The notes under the pieces are model-generated. The model had not been told where the DNA came from. It saw nothing but the letters and a program-made list of their open reading frames with translations, and made no database searches. The position numbers were made by a program, and so were the translations under genes. A DNA stretch of 64,000 nucleotides from Chryseobacterium taichungense (GTDB lineage: Bacteria > Bacteroidota > Bacteroidia > Flavobacteriales > Weeksellaceae), in contig NZ_FOBV01000003.1 of assembly GCF_900109935.1 (NCBI RefSeq), positions 186,001-250,000 on the forward strand, read 5' to 3'. Below, one piece after another: positions 51,303 to 61,054 of the stretch (its first letter is position 1; every line of letters starts with the position of its first letter).

Positions 51303-53399
51303 TTACCAAATTTTTATCCTGTCTTCAGGTGCCTTGTACATTTTGTCGCCAGGCTTGATATCAAATGCTTTAATAAATGCATCCTGATTCACCAGCGGGC
51401 CATAAGCCCTGAATATTCCCGGAGAATGCGGATCGGTCTTCACCTGATTGGTCATATACTGATCCGTAGATTTTGTTCTCCATACGGTTGCCCAGCTCAT
51501 GAAGAATCTCTGATCCTGTGTAAAGCCACTGATCAATCCCGGGTTTCCGTGATCTTTAAGATACATCTGAAGCGCATCATAAGCAACCGCTACCCCACCA
51601 AGGTCACCGATGTTTTCACCACTGGTAAATTTACCGTTGACAAAACTACCTTTTACCGGCTCATAAGCGCTGTACTGGGCCGCCAGTTGGGCAACTTTTG
51701 TATCGAAATTCTTACGATCTTCATCGGTCCACCAGTTATTCAGGTTTCCGTCACCATCGAATCTGGAGCCACTGTCGTCGAATCCGTGAGAGATTTCATG
51801 CCCGATCACCGCTCCGATTCCACCAAAATTAACAGCGGCATCTGCTTTTGGATTGTAGAATGGCGGCTGAAGAATGGCTGCAGGGAAAACGATCTCATTG
51901 TTGGAACCACTGTAATAGGCATTTACCGTTTGTGGAGTCATGCCCCATTCTGTTTTGTCGACCGGTTTTCCTATTTTATCAAGGTTTCTCTGATACTGCC
52001 ATGCAGAAACATTCTGAAGATTAGAATATAATGTCGCGCCTGCTTTAGGAGATTCTACCTTTAACTGAGTATAATCTTTCCATTTATCCGGATAGGCGAT
52101 CTTTACGGTGAATTTGGATAGCTTTTCCTGGGCCTTTACTTTCGTTGCAGGCGACATCCAGTCCATATCGTTAATGTGTTGCTTAAATGATTTTAAGATA
52201 TAATCAATATACGTTTCCATCTGCGCTTTGGCTTCGGGAGTGAAATATTTTTCTACATACAGTTTACCGAAAGCTTCACCAAGAACACCGTTGACCAAAG
52301 AAAGACCTCTTTTGTTCATCGGACGCTGCTCTTTCTGACCCTGAAGATATTTAGAATAGAAATCAAATCTGATCTGTTCCAGCTTTTCATCCAGATTGCT
52401 GGCGTTACCATTAATTAAGTGATATTTAAGATAATCTTTTACCAACGGAAGATTTTTCTGGGTAAGGAAAGAATCCATATTCTGATAATATTTCAGTTCA
52501 CCGATAATCACTCTGTCCGTATTAACTCCCGCTTCCTTAAGATATTTCTGAAGATTTATATTTTTAACCAATCCTGATAATTCAGAAACATTTTTCGGGT
52601 TGTATCTTAAATTAGCATCCCTGTTTTGCTCTAGCGTTAATAAATAATTAGCAAGCTGCTTTTCAAAATCAACTACATTTTTTGCTGCTGCATCAGAGTT
52701 TTTGTATCCCAGAACACCGAATAATTTCCCTACGTAAGACTGATATTCTGTCAGGGTTTTGGTATTGGCTTCGTTTACTTTTTGATAATAATCTCTTCCC
52801 AACCCAAGATCCGGACCGCCAAGATAAACCGCATTCATTTTGGAATTCTTCATATCTGCCCCTACTCTCCAGCCATAAAACGAGTTGTCCCCTAACTTTG
52901 TAGCTTCCAGTAAATATTTCTGAAGATCATTCAGGTTTTTGATGGCGTCGATCTTAGCCAGATCTCCTTTTATCGGTGCCAACCCTTCTGCATTTCTTTT
53001 ATCAGTATCCATAAATGAAGCATACAGATTCTGTATTTTCTGCCCCTCGGAACCCTCGGAATAAGATTCGGATAAAATTTTGTTTAAAATATCCAGAGAA
53101 GCATCATCCACATTTTCCCTCAATGCATTAAAGGATCCCCAGCTCGCTTTATCTGAAGGAATCTGTGTGGTTTTCACCCAATTTCCATTCACATAGCTAA
53201 AAAAATCATCTTGCGGGCGTACCGATTTATCCATATAAGATAAATTGATCCCTTCTTCTTTTATCTCTTCTTTCGCAGATTCTGCAGCAACTTCTTTTAC
53301 CGCTTCAGGTTTTTGTGTGTCTGCGGTTTTTGCCGTCCCACATGAATTTAAAAATACAAGCCCTGACAAGGCAAGTATTCCGATATTTAGCTTTTTCAT
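51303..53399 (-). CDS. M13 family (neprilysin-like) metallopeptidase, lipoprotein
   Basis: A 698-residue zinc endopeptidase with a lipoprotein signal (LSGLVFLNSC, Cys20) and a charged linker up to residue 50. The N-terminal domain has MDKSVRPQDDFFSYVNGNWV; the catalytic domain has VIGHEISHGFDDSGSRFD (HExxH, about 534-538) and the third ligand in ENIGDLGGVAVAYDA. It ends with the family motif YKAPEDRIKIW. It cleaves oligopeptides in the periplasm or at the surface. It is a close paralogue of the next gene upstream. Confidence 0.94.
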   Translation of the reverse strand: MKKLNIGILALSGLVFLNSCGTAKTADTQKPEAVKEVAAESAKEEIKEEGINLSYMDKSVRPQDDFFSYVNGNWVKTTQIPSDKASWGSFNALRENVDDASLDILNKILSESYSEGSEGQKIQNLYASFMDTDKRNAEGLAPIKGDLAKIDAIKNLNDLQKYLLEATKLGDNSFYGWRVGADMKNSKMNAVYLGGPDLGLGRDYYQKVNEANTKTLTEYQSYVGKLFGVLGYKNSDAAAKNVVDFEKQLANYLLTLEQNRDANLRYNPKNVSELSGLVKNINLQKYLKEAGVNTDRVIIGELKYYQNMDSFLTQKNLPLVKDYLKYHLINGNASNLDEKLEQIRFDFYSKYLQGQKEQRPMNKRGLSLVNGVLGEAFGKLYVEKYFTPEAKAQMETYIDYILKSFKQHINDMDWMSPATKVKAQEKLSKFTVKIAYPDKWKDYTQLKVESPKAGATLYSNLQNVSAWQYQRNLDKIGKPVDKTEWGMTPQTVNAYYSGSNNEIVFPAAILQPPFYNPKADAAVNFGGIGAVIGHEISHGFDDSGSRFDGDGNLNNWWTDEDRKNFDTKVAQLAAQYSAYEPVKGSFVNGKFTSGENIGDLGGVAVAYDALQMYLKDHGNPGLISGFTQDQRFFMSWATVWRTKSTDQYMTNQVKTDPHSPGIFRAYGPLVNQDAFIKAFDIKPGDKMYKAPEDRIKIW

Positions 53400-53480
53400 T
53401 AAAAATATTTTTTGATTTTACACAAACTTACCAAATATACAAATTTTAGTGATAAATGTTTATGGTTTAGAATATAGAGG

Positions 53481-53546
53481 ATGAGGCTAAGGTTGAGGTT
53501 AAGATTGAGGTTAAGATTGAGGTTGAGGTTGAGGTTGAGTTTGAGG
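53481..53546. repeat. Hexanucleotide tandem repeat (TTGAGG)n between two M13 genes
   Basis: Eleven consecutive 6-base units, mostly TTGAGG with TTAAGA, ATGAGG, CTAAGG and TTGAGT variants, lie 82-147 bp upstream of the downstream M13 start codon. Being a multiple of 6 it is not in any coding frame here. Copy number may vary between strains and could alter promoter spacing. Confidence 0.85.
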
Positions 53547-53627
53547 TAGTGAGATTAACGATGTGGCTTGTATAAGTAATCGTTAAAATCAGGTTGATTA
53601 TTTTTATCATTTATCAAATAAAAAAAC

Positions 53628-53650
53628 CGCTCATTGCTGAACGGTTTTGG
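53628..53650 (-). terminator. Terminator of the second M13 peptidase gene
   Basis: AAAACCG and CGGTTTT pair over a 9-base loop, with a left A-run giving a U-run on the minus strand, 18 bp beyond the gene end. Confidence 0.75.
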
Positions 53651-53667
53651 TATTTTTTCGGTAATGA

Positions 53668-55695
53668 TTACCAAATTTTAATTCTTTCTGCAGGCGCTTT
53701 GTACAATTTATCTCCCTGCTTCACGTCGAATGCTTTGTAGAAGGCATCAACATTGATGATAGGCCCGAAACTTCTGAAATATCCAGGAGAGTGCGGATCT
53801 GTTTTTACCTGGTTTACCATGTATTTTTCACTGGATAATGTTCTCCAAACAGTTGCCCAGCTTAGGAAGAATCTCTGATCCTGTGTATATCCGCTGATCA
53901 ATCCAGGGTTTCCTTTGTCTTTAAGATACATTTGAAGTGCATCGTAAGCGATATTCACCCCACCTAAGTCGGCGATATTTTCACCGTTTGTAAAAGTTCC
54001 GTTTACGAAAGTTCCTTTTACAGGCTCGTATTTATCATATTGAGCAGCAAGCGCTTTAGTCGCTTTTTCAAAGTTTGCTTTGTCTTCCGGAGTCCACCAG
54101 TCTACCAGGTTTCCGTCTGCATCGAACTGTGCGCCGGAATCATCAAATCCGTGGCTCATTTCGTGACCGATAACCGCGCCAATTCCTCCGAAGTTTACGG
54201 CTGCATCTGCCTGAGGATTGAAGAAAGGCGGCTGAAGAATTGCGGCAGGGAAAACGATCTCGTTATTTACCGGGTTGTAATAAGCATTTACCGTTTGTGG
54301 AGTCATTCCCCATTCAGATTTATCAACCGGTTTTCCGATTTTTGCTAAATCCTTATTGTACTGCCACTCAGTGATGTTCTGAAGGTTTGAGTAAAGATTC
54401 CCACCTTTAGATTCAGGAACGATGGTTAATTTAGAATAATCTTTCCATTTGTCAGGATAAGCAACTTTTACAGTGAATTTGTTCAGCTTCTGCATTGCTT
54501 TTTCCTTTGTTGTAGAAGACATCCACGCCAGGTTATTGATGTGTACGGCAAAACTTTTCTTTAAATAGTCGATGAGTTCAACCATCTGCGCTTTTGCTTC
54601 TGCAGGGAAATATTTCTCTACATACAGTTTTCCGAAAGCTTCACCCAATGTTCCGTTGATCAGCTCATATCCTCTTTTGTTTAATGCTCTCTGTTCCTGC
54701 TGACCTCTTAGATATTTACCATAGAAAGCAAATCTCATGTCACCCAGTTTTTCGCTTAAGTAAGAGGCACTTCCGTTGATCATGTGGAATTTAAGATAAT
54801 CTTTGATCACAGGAAGATTCTGTGCATTGATGAATTTGTCTAAATTTTTATAATATCCCAATTCACCGATGATCACTTTATCTGTATTTACCCCTACTTT
54901 ATTAAGGTAAGAAGGAAGGTCTACATTTTTTACAAGCGTCTTAAGCTCAGCCATTGTTTCAGGGTTGTACTGAAGCGTATTGTCGCGACTCTGCTCGTTC
55001 GTAAGATACGTTTTAGCGATACTTTTTTCGTAATCAACAATACCTTTTGCTGCTGCGTCGGCATTTTTGTATCCTAATTCTTTCAGCATGGAAGCCACAT
55101 ATTTTGTGTATTCGTTAAGAGCTTCCGTATTTTTTTCGTTTACTTTCTGGTAGTAATCTCTTCCTAAACCTAATGATGCATTTCCTAAATACACCGCGTT
55201 CATTTTAGAATCTTTCAGGTCTGCATCTACACCCCATCCATAGAAGGTATTTTCACCTTCTTTTGTTACGGAAATCAGGTAATTTTGAAGATCGTTAACG
55301 TTTTTGATGGCATCGATTTTATTCAGATTTGTCTGGATAGGTTTAATTCCGTCTGCATTTCTCTTCTGAATATTCATGTAAGTTGCATACAGATCCTGAA
55401 TTTTTTTACCTTCTGTTCCATCTGCGAATTTATCTTTCAGCAGAGAGTTCAGGATAGTCATTGAATTGTTATCTGTATCTTCAGCCAATTTGTTGAAGCT
55501 TCCCCAGGTTGGTTTATCAGAAGGAATTTTAGCGGTTTTCATCCACGTTCCGCTCACATAGTTGTAAAAGTCATCCTGCGGACGTACTGATTTATCCATC
55601 AGGCTAAGATCCAGACCTTTGTCAGAAGTCTGTGCGTTCACATTCTGTGAACAGATCCCTGCTAGTAAAAGCAAAGAAAGTGTAAGTTTTTTCAT
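53668..55695 (-). CDS. M13 family (neprilysin-like) metallopeptidase
   Basis: A 675-residue zinc endopeptidase with a Sec signal peptide ending in SQNVNAQ (residue 22) instead of a lipobox. It has MDKSVRPQDDFYNYVSGTWM in the N-terminal domain, VIGHEMSHGFDDSGAQFD (HExxH), ENIADLGGVNIAYDA and the ending YKAPAERIKIW. It is alike along its length to the gene at 51303-53399, so the two come from a tandem duplication; one is soluble and the other lipid-anchored. Confidence 0.94.
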   Translation of the reverse strand: MKKLTLSLLLLAGICSQNVNAQTSDKGLDLSLMDKSVRPQDDFYNYVSGTWMKTAKIPSDKPTWGSFNKLAEDTDNNSMTILNSLLKDKFADGTEGKKIQDLYATYMNIQKRNADGIKPIQTNLNKIDAIKNVNDLQNYLISVTKEGENTFYGWGVDADLKDSKMNAVYLGNASLGLGRDYYQKVNEKNTEALNEYTKYVASMLKELGYKNADAAAKGIVDYEKSIAKTYLTNEQSRDNTLQYNPETMAELKTLVKNVDLPSYLNKVGVNTDKVIIGELGYYKNLDKFINAQNLPVIKDYLKFHMINGSASYLSEKLGDMRFAFYGKYLRGQQEQRALNKRGYELINGTLGEAFGKLYVEKYFPAEAKAQMVELIDYLKKSFAVHINNLAWMSSTTKEKAMQKLNKFTVKVAYPDKWKDYSKLTIVPESKGGNLYSNLQNITEWQYNKDLAKIGKPVDKSEWGMTPQTVNAYYNPVNNEIVFPAAILQPPFFNPQADAAVNFGGIGAVIGHEMSHGFDDSGAQFDADGNLVDWWTPEDKANFEKATKALAAQYDKYEPVKGTFVNGTFTNGENIADLGGVNIAYDALQMYLKDKGNPGLISGYTQDQRFFLSWATVWRTLSSEKYMVNQVKTDPHSPGYFRSFGPIINVDAFYKAFDVKQGDKLYKAPAERIKIW

Positions 55696-56202
55696 TATAA
55701 TTACAATTTATACAATAAGTGTAACTTTTTTTTAATTCGTTACTTTTTAGTGAAGACAAATTTAATTAAATATTAAGATGTGTCTATATTTATTTTTTCA
55801 ACATGATTCATGCTTGTTTATGAACATTTTTAACATTAAACTTGTTTAAACTAATTCAGAATTAACCGCAAACCAAAGGTTCGACGTAGTCAAAAGTCAC
55901 AAAAGATGAGTTCAAATTTTATTTAAAGATGATGGCTATAAATGAAAAACATCACAACAGCTTTAAAAAATCTTCGATTTTTCTTTTGAGAACTTTGAAT
56001 ATTCTAATTATTGCTTTATTATTATCTTTTGGAACTTTTGTGGTTAAATAAAAGTTTAAAACACCTTTATTAATAAATTCACTTTAATAACATATCGAGA
56101 ATTTTTTTATAAAACATCAGTTCTCGATACAAAATTCTTTCAGAATTTCACTCGAACCGATGTTACCTTTCTTTTAAATCTCTGAATAATTGTATCAAAA
56201 TT
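55696..56202. other. Gene-free AT-rich spacer with one palindromic element
   Basis: No coding sequence is apparent. The right part holds the palindromic element at 56114-56164. The left part is the untranslated region in front of the M13 gene. Confidence 0.5.
56114..56164. repeat. REP/MITE-like palindromic element
   Basis: Outer arms CATCAGTTCTCGA and TCGAACCGATG are inverted relative to each other, and an inner perfect hairpin AAATTC-TTTCA-GAATTT lies between them. Such two-level palindromes ending GTTCTCGATAC are of a type scattered between genes in Bacteroidota as I recall. It may also help terminate the gene ending at 56203. Confidence 0.6.
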
Positions 56203-59200
56203 CTAAGACGCTGCAAATTCTTTCACATTTCCTGTACGTTTCAGGAATCCCCACGATTGCATTTCGCCTTTTAAAGCCCGTCTCAGACTTCTGAACAAAA
56301 CAATATACATCAGCCATCTGTAGCCGAACCGCTGCGGAATAATATACAGAAGATTAACCATTTTTTCTCTCTGCATGACAAAAGCAATTAAAGCCAGTGA
56401 ACCATCCACCAAAAGAAAGATTAAATAATAACTTACTATTTTGCCTCCGTTTCCTGATAATATTCCGAAAAACATGATAAGATCAGCTAACGGTGAGAAA
56501 AACGGAATGATATACTGAAACAGTAAAATATTCGGCATTGCCCACAATCCGAGGCCTTTGTATTTCGGATTGAGGAAAGTATGTTTCTGTTTCCAGAACA
56601 TCTGCATAATCCCGTACGTCCATCTGAACCGCTGTTTTAAAAACTGCTTTACACTTTCAGGAGCCTCTGTAATGGCAACGGCACGGTTTTCATTGGCAAC
56701 GGTATATCCTTTTTTCAGAATCTTAACCGTAATATCGCAATCTTCTGCCAATGTATCGGAAGAATAGCCTCCAACCTCAACAACCGCAGATTTCTTAAAC
56801 GCACCAATAGCTCCCGGGATCACCGTAATGGCATTGATATTAGCATAAGCAAGTCGATCAAAATTCTGACTGGTTGTATATTCTATGGATTGCCATTTCG
56901 TCAGCCAGTTGACTTTATTTCCTACTTTTACATTTCCGGCCACGGCTGCAATTTTCTCATCGGGATATGAATTTAAAAATCGGGCAATTAAATATTTTAC
57001 AGCATCTTTTTCCAGTTTGGTGTCTGCATCGATACAGACTACATATTCTGCATCAGACTGAGAAATACCGAAGTTCAGAGCGGTTGCTTTTCCACCGTTT
57101 GTTTTAGTGAAAATTTTAAGTTTCGGATGACCGGCAAATTCCCCTTTTGCCTTTTCGTACGTTGAATCTTTACTGCCATCATCAACCAGAATGATATCAA
57201 AATCCGGATAGGTCTGCTTTAATAAATTGTGCAGTGAAGAAACAATATTCACTTCCTCGTTGTATGCCGGAACAATAATCGAGACTTTAGGATACGATTC
57301 CAGCACAGGAAAATCTCCTAACTTTTTCTCTTTTTTTCTTTCCTTAAATGCCCAGTAGAGCATAATAATCAATCGTATCAAACCTAATCCGATAAAAATG
57401 GTAAAAAGTGCCACAAGGAAATGACTTATGCCATAAATGATGGTTGCCAAAATTAAATTAAGCTGCATCACATAATATGATCTTGTTTTAGGAACGGCGG
57501 GCATCAATTCCGCTTTATTTTTATGTAAAATCGTCGAAAGATTGGTAAAATGATAGCCTTCTTTCTGTAATGTAGGAATTAAAATTTTTAAAGCTTTTAC
57601 GGTTTCTTCACGAGTGTCACCGCCTGCATCATGAAGAAGGATAATATTACCTTTTCTCTGTTGCAAACCTGTCAGAACACGTTTTACAATTTCATCAGCT
57701 TTTATTCCGGGTTGCCAGTCTTCCGGGTCGATATTTTCACCAATATCCAGATAATTCTGCTGTCTTGCCAATGCTACGGGAACGATTTCCTCAGAAGTTG
57801 TAGGTTCAGAATCAGCATTATAAGGAGCCCTGAAAAGAATAGTGCTGTGTCCCGTAATGCATTCGATCAGCAATCTTGTAAGCTTCATCTCAAGCAAAGC
57901 CCGTTCGGGACTAACTTTTGCTACATTTTCGTGGGTAAAAGTATGGTTTCCGATTTCATGACCTTCCCGGTAAATTCGTTTAACCAAAGGAAGATTTTTC
58001 TCCGCATTAAGCCCTACCAGAAAGAAAGCTGCAGGAACATGATATTTTGAAAGAACATCCAATATCTGCGGGGTGTAGGTTTCGTCAGGCCCGTCATCAA
58101 AAGTGAGGACAAGCTCTTTCTGTGGAGCTTCCCCATATTTTTTTACTTCATAGGAGCTTGGATAGGTGATATAATTTTCATCAGTGATGATTTTTTCTTT
58201 AGGATCGATTTCTATGTCAATTTTTCCATCATGAGGCGTATTCAAAACATCTAAAACTTCTCCATCACCGATATAATCGACCATGGTCTGCCCTTTTACA
58301 TTTTCCAGTGATTTTAAATTTAATTTTGATAATCCTGCAAATGTCAGATCTTTATCATAGAAATTCCAGATCCGGCTGTCTTCGCTTCCCAGTCTCCAGA
58401 GCGCTGTTCCTGCCAGAGGATATTCTGAGGAAAAACGCATCGTATTGAAAATGGATGCCGCATCATTAAAGAACACAGTATGCGTATTATTTTTGGAGTC
58501 TTTATAAGAATAATTTAAATTAAAAGTATTGTCATCAAAATTAATATTTGCCTTGCTGGCACTCGCTTTTGTAATGGCCTGCATATACGTCACAGAACCA
58601 TTGTCATTTTGATCCGTACTCCAGTCGTAGCCGTATGCACCCAGTCCTAAAATAATTTTATTTGGAGATGTTTTCGTCAACATTTTTCCTGTCTGCGCTT
58701 CAATCCATTTCTGAGAAGAAACCGGCCCGGCATCGCTGTCATCAGAGTATTCGTCATAGGCCATCAGTATAAAATAATCTACGTAAGGATCTAATTGTTT
58801 GATATTATAGTCGTCATTATCGGTGGTAATATCCATCGATACCAACAAATTATTCTGTCTGAAAGTTCCCGAAAGTTCTTTCATAAAAGTGATCAGATAT
58901 TCATCAGAATCGAGATTTATATTTTCAAAGTCAATATTAATTCCTCTGAAATTTAGTTTCTGACATTGCTGCTTTAATTTCTGAATGAGCTGAACCCTTT
59001 TCTGCGGATCTTTCAACACTTTCCCTAGCCCTTCAGAATGAAATTCCTGCTCAAAATTATTACTCAGAATCGGCATAGCAGCAACTCCTGTTCTTTTAAT
59101 GAGTTTATAACCTTCAGGATCGACATTTGTTTTTAGTTCTCCTGTTTTAGGATCAAGGAAAAACCACTCCGGGAAAACCAGGTTGATATGTTTGATATTT

Positions 59201-59601
59201 CTTTTCAGGGACATCAAAGATTGAGGATCCCATGCCACATAAAATGCAGAACGGATTCCTCCGGGAAACTGTTCCCAGTTGCGGTTTTGATTTTTAAGTC
59301 TGTCGGCTCTTGCTTTTTCAATTTTAGCAAGATTGGTATGCATGGTTTTTTCAGAAATAAAACTTCGGAAGCCTTTATATTCTTTAGAAATTCTATTCTC
59401 CTGAAGATAAGGTTTACTTGCAGTAATGACCGCTTTATAATCTTCTTTAAAAGGAATTTTCGGATTCTTATCCAATTTCATCATTAAGCCTAAGGCCAGA
59501 ACAAGTAAGATGCCTATAAAAATGAAAATACGACTTCCCCACTGTACATTTCGCCAGCGTTTTTTGCTGTCGGTCTGAAAAATCTGTTTTGAGTTTTCCA
59601 C
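56203..59601 (-). CDS. GH18-like / NodB deacetylase / GT2 trifunctional membrane protein
   Basis: This 1132-residue fusion has three enzymes. An N-terminal membrane segment (about 24-41) precedes a GH18-like domain with FRGINIDFENI (acid residues 224-226) and MAYDEYSDD. A NodB polysaccharide deacetylase follows with TFDDGPDE (500-507), HEIGNHTFTH (548-557) and RAPYN (591-595). After two membrane segments (about 712-750) comes a GT2 glycosyltransferase with DDGS (807-810), DAD (858-860), EDCD (953-956) and QRFRW (990-994), then C-terminal membrane segments. It may make, trim and deacetylate an exported beta-glycan such as poly-GlcNAc. The start is a GTG at 59601. Confidence 0.9.
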   Translation of the reverse strand: MENSKQIFQTDSKKRWRNVQWGSRIFIFIGILLVLALGLMMKLDKNPKIPFKEDYKAVITASKPYLQENRISKEYKGFRSFISEKTMHTNLAKIEKARADRLKNQNRNWEQFPGGIRSAFYVAWDPQSLMSLKRNIKHINLVFPEWFFLDPKTGELKTNVDPEGYKLIKRTGVAAMPILSNNFEQEFHSEGLGKVLKDPQKRVQLIQKLKQQCQKLNFRGINIDFENINLDSDEYLITFMKELSGTFRQNNLLVSMDITTDNDDYNIKQLDPYVDYFILMAYDEYSDDSDAGPVSSQKWIEAQTGKMLTKTSPNKIILGLGAYGYDWSTDQNDNGSVTYMQAITKASASKANINFDDNTFNLNYSYKDSKNNTHTVFFNDAASIFNTMRFSSEYPLAGTALWRLGSEDSRIWNFYDKDLTFAGLSKLNLKSLENVKGQTMVDYIGDGEVLDVLNTPHDGKIDIEIDPKEKIITDENYITYPSSYEVKKYGEAPQKELVLTFDDGPDETYTPQILDVLSKYHVPAAFFLVGLNAEKNLPLVKRIYREGHEIGNHTFTHENVAKVSPERALLEMKLTRLLIECITGHSTILFRAPYNADSEPTTSEEIVPVALARQQNYLDIGENIDPEDWQPGIKADEIVKRVLTGLQQRKGNIILLHDAGGDTREETVKALKILIPTLQKEGYHFTNLSTILHKNKAELMPAVPKTRSYYVMQLNLILATIIYGISHFLVALFTIFIGLGLIRLIIMLYWAFKERKKEKKLGDFPVLESYPKVSIIVPAYNEEVNIVSSLHNLLKQTYPDFDIILVDDGSKDSTYEKAKGEFAGHPKLKIFTKTNGGKATALNFGISQSDAEYVVCIDADTKLEKDAVKYLIARFLNSYPDEKIAAVAGNVKVGNKVNWLTKWQSIEYTTSQNFDRLAYANINAITVIPGAIGAFKKSAVVEVGGYSSDTLAEDCDITVKILKKGYTVANENRAVAITEAPESVKQFLKQRFRWTYGIMQMFWKQKHTFLNPKYKGLGLWAMPNILLFQYIIPFFSPLADLIMFFGILSGNGGKIVSYYLIFLLVDGSLALIAFVMQREKMVNLLYIIPQRFGYRWLMYIVLFRSLRRALKGEMQSWGFLKRTGNVKEFAAS

Positions 59602-59691
59602 AATTTTGATATTTCCTCATCGACGTCAAAAACTGTGAAAAACCACTTCAGAATTAATTAAAAAAAAATTAAAAAATCAACTGATTATGAA

Positions 59692-60942
59692 TTAATTACT
59701 TACCAAAATCCCTATAAGATCCTGGATCACTTTTTGTGACACAAAATACATGAAATCCAGCCTTTCCAGATGCGGCATATACAATTTGGAAGTAACTTCC
59801 CGGTCATAGATTCTGATCGTGTAAAAAACGGTGCCTACTTCTTTTCCGTCTTCTCCTTTTCCCGGACCTGCAACTCCTGTAGTGGATAATGAAATATCTG
59901 TATCAAATAAATTCTGACAGCCTTCTGCCATTTCGGCCGCCACCTGTTCGCTGACTACTGTAAATTGTTCTACTGTCTCTTTTTTAACTTTTAAAATTTC
60001 GGTCTTTTTTTCTGTCGCATAGGCAATGATTCCTCCAAGAAAATACTTTGAGCTGCCGGAAATTGAGGTGATCATTTTCGCAAGCTCTCCTCCCGTACAG
60101 CTTTCTGCCGTGGAAATCGTCATCTTCCGTTCTGTAAGAATTTCAGCCAGGATTTTTTCAATTTTATCTTCTGAAGTTGCGATAACATGATCTTTTATTA
60201 AAGGCAACAATTTTTGGATTTCTTCTTCCAATTGCTGTTGGAGCAGCGATTCATTTTCTCCTGTTGCGGTCAGTCGCAATTTTACACGTGTCCCGACCGG
60301 AAGATAAGACAGCGCTATATTTTGAGGCAATGCCAGTTCCCAATTTTCGATGGTGTCTGCCAAAATACTTTCGGGAATCCCCACAACGGAAACGATTCTT
60401 GTGGAAATATAATTAAGGTTAAATTTTTCCTGCAGATACGGAACAATCTGATCTTTGATCAAAGGTTTTACTTCGTAAGGAACTCCGGGAAGGCTGAATA
60501 ACAGTTTTCCGTCCTGCTCCATCATCATGCAGGGCGCCGTTCCGTAATGATTCTGAAAAACTTTTGATTTTGTAGGAACGAAAGCCTGCTCGCGGTTTCT
60601 TTCCAGGATTTCCAGTCGGCCGCGTCTTTCCATATAAGCTTTTAAATGATTGAAAGTTGTCTCGTCCAGAGCAATTTCATCATTGAAAAATTCAGCAATT
60701 GCTTTCTTGGTTTTATCATCTCTTGTAGGTCCCAAGCCTCCTGTAGTGATGATTAAATCGCCAATCTTAAATGCAGATTCAATGGCAGCCTTGATGGTTT
60801 CAATTTCATCTGAAACGGTAATGATCTGTGAAACGTGTATTCCTATATTTTTAAGTTCAGTAGCAATGAAATTAGAGTTGGTGTCCACCGTATTTCCGGA
60901 AAGGATTTCGTCACCAATCGTAATCAGAACAGCATTTTTCAT
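59692..60942 (-). CDS. cinA: CinA family nicotinamide-nucleotide amidohydrolase
   Basis: A 416-residue protein with both CinA domains. The N-terminal molybdopterin-binding-like domain (about 1-170) begins MKNAVLITIGDEILSGNTVD and has TTGGLGPTRDDKTKKAIAEF; the C-terminal amidohydrolase domain (about 250-416) has STAESCTGGELAKMITSISG and STTGVAGPGKGEDGKEVGTV. It recycles NMN or ADP-ribose-derived compounds in NAD metabolism. It stands alone on the minus strand, divergent from a small gene. Confidence 0.94.
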   Translation of the reverse strand: MKNAVLITIGDEILSGNTVDTNSNFIATELKNIGIHVSQIITVSDEIETIKAAIESAFKIGDLIITTGGLGPTRDDKTKKAIAEFFNDEIALDETTFNHLKAYMERRGRLEILERNREQAFVPTKSKVFQNHYGTAPCMMMEQDGKLLFSLPGVPYEVKPLIKDQIVPYLQEKFNLNYISTRIVSVVGIPESILADTIENWELALPQNIALSYLPVGTRVKLRLTATGENESLLQQQLEEEIQKLLPLIKDHVIATSEDKIEKILAEILTERKMTISTAESCTGGELAKMITSISGSSKYFLGGIIAYATEKKTEILKVKKETVEQFTVVSEQVAAEMAEGCQNLFDTDISLSTTGVAGPGKGEDGKEVGTVFYTIRIYDREVTSKLYMPHLERLDFMYFVSQKVIQDLIGILVSN

Positions 60943-61054
60943 ATGTAGGTTGAAAAAAATTCAGCACAAATGACGGAAAATTCTCTATGACCGGCAATAT
61001 AAATTGATTTTTTCTATTTTTGGCAGAAATTGTTTATAACTATAATTAAGAATT

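Noticed and set aside
51294..52031. 245-codon plus-strand ORF
   Set aside because: It lies antisense to the M13 peptidase catalytic domain, whose frame and motifs are clear; the ORF product is low in hydrophobic-core pattern and rich in Cys/His/Arg, as expected for a shadow.
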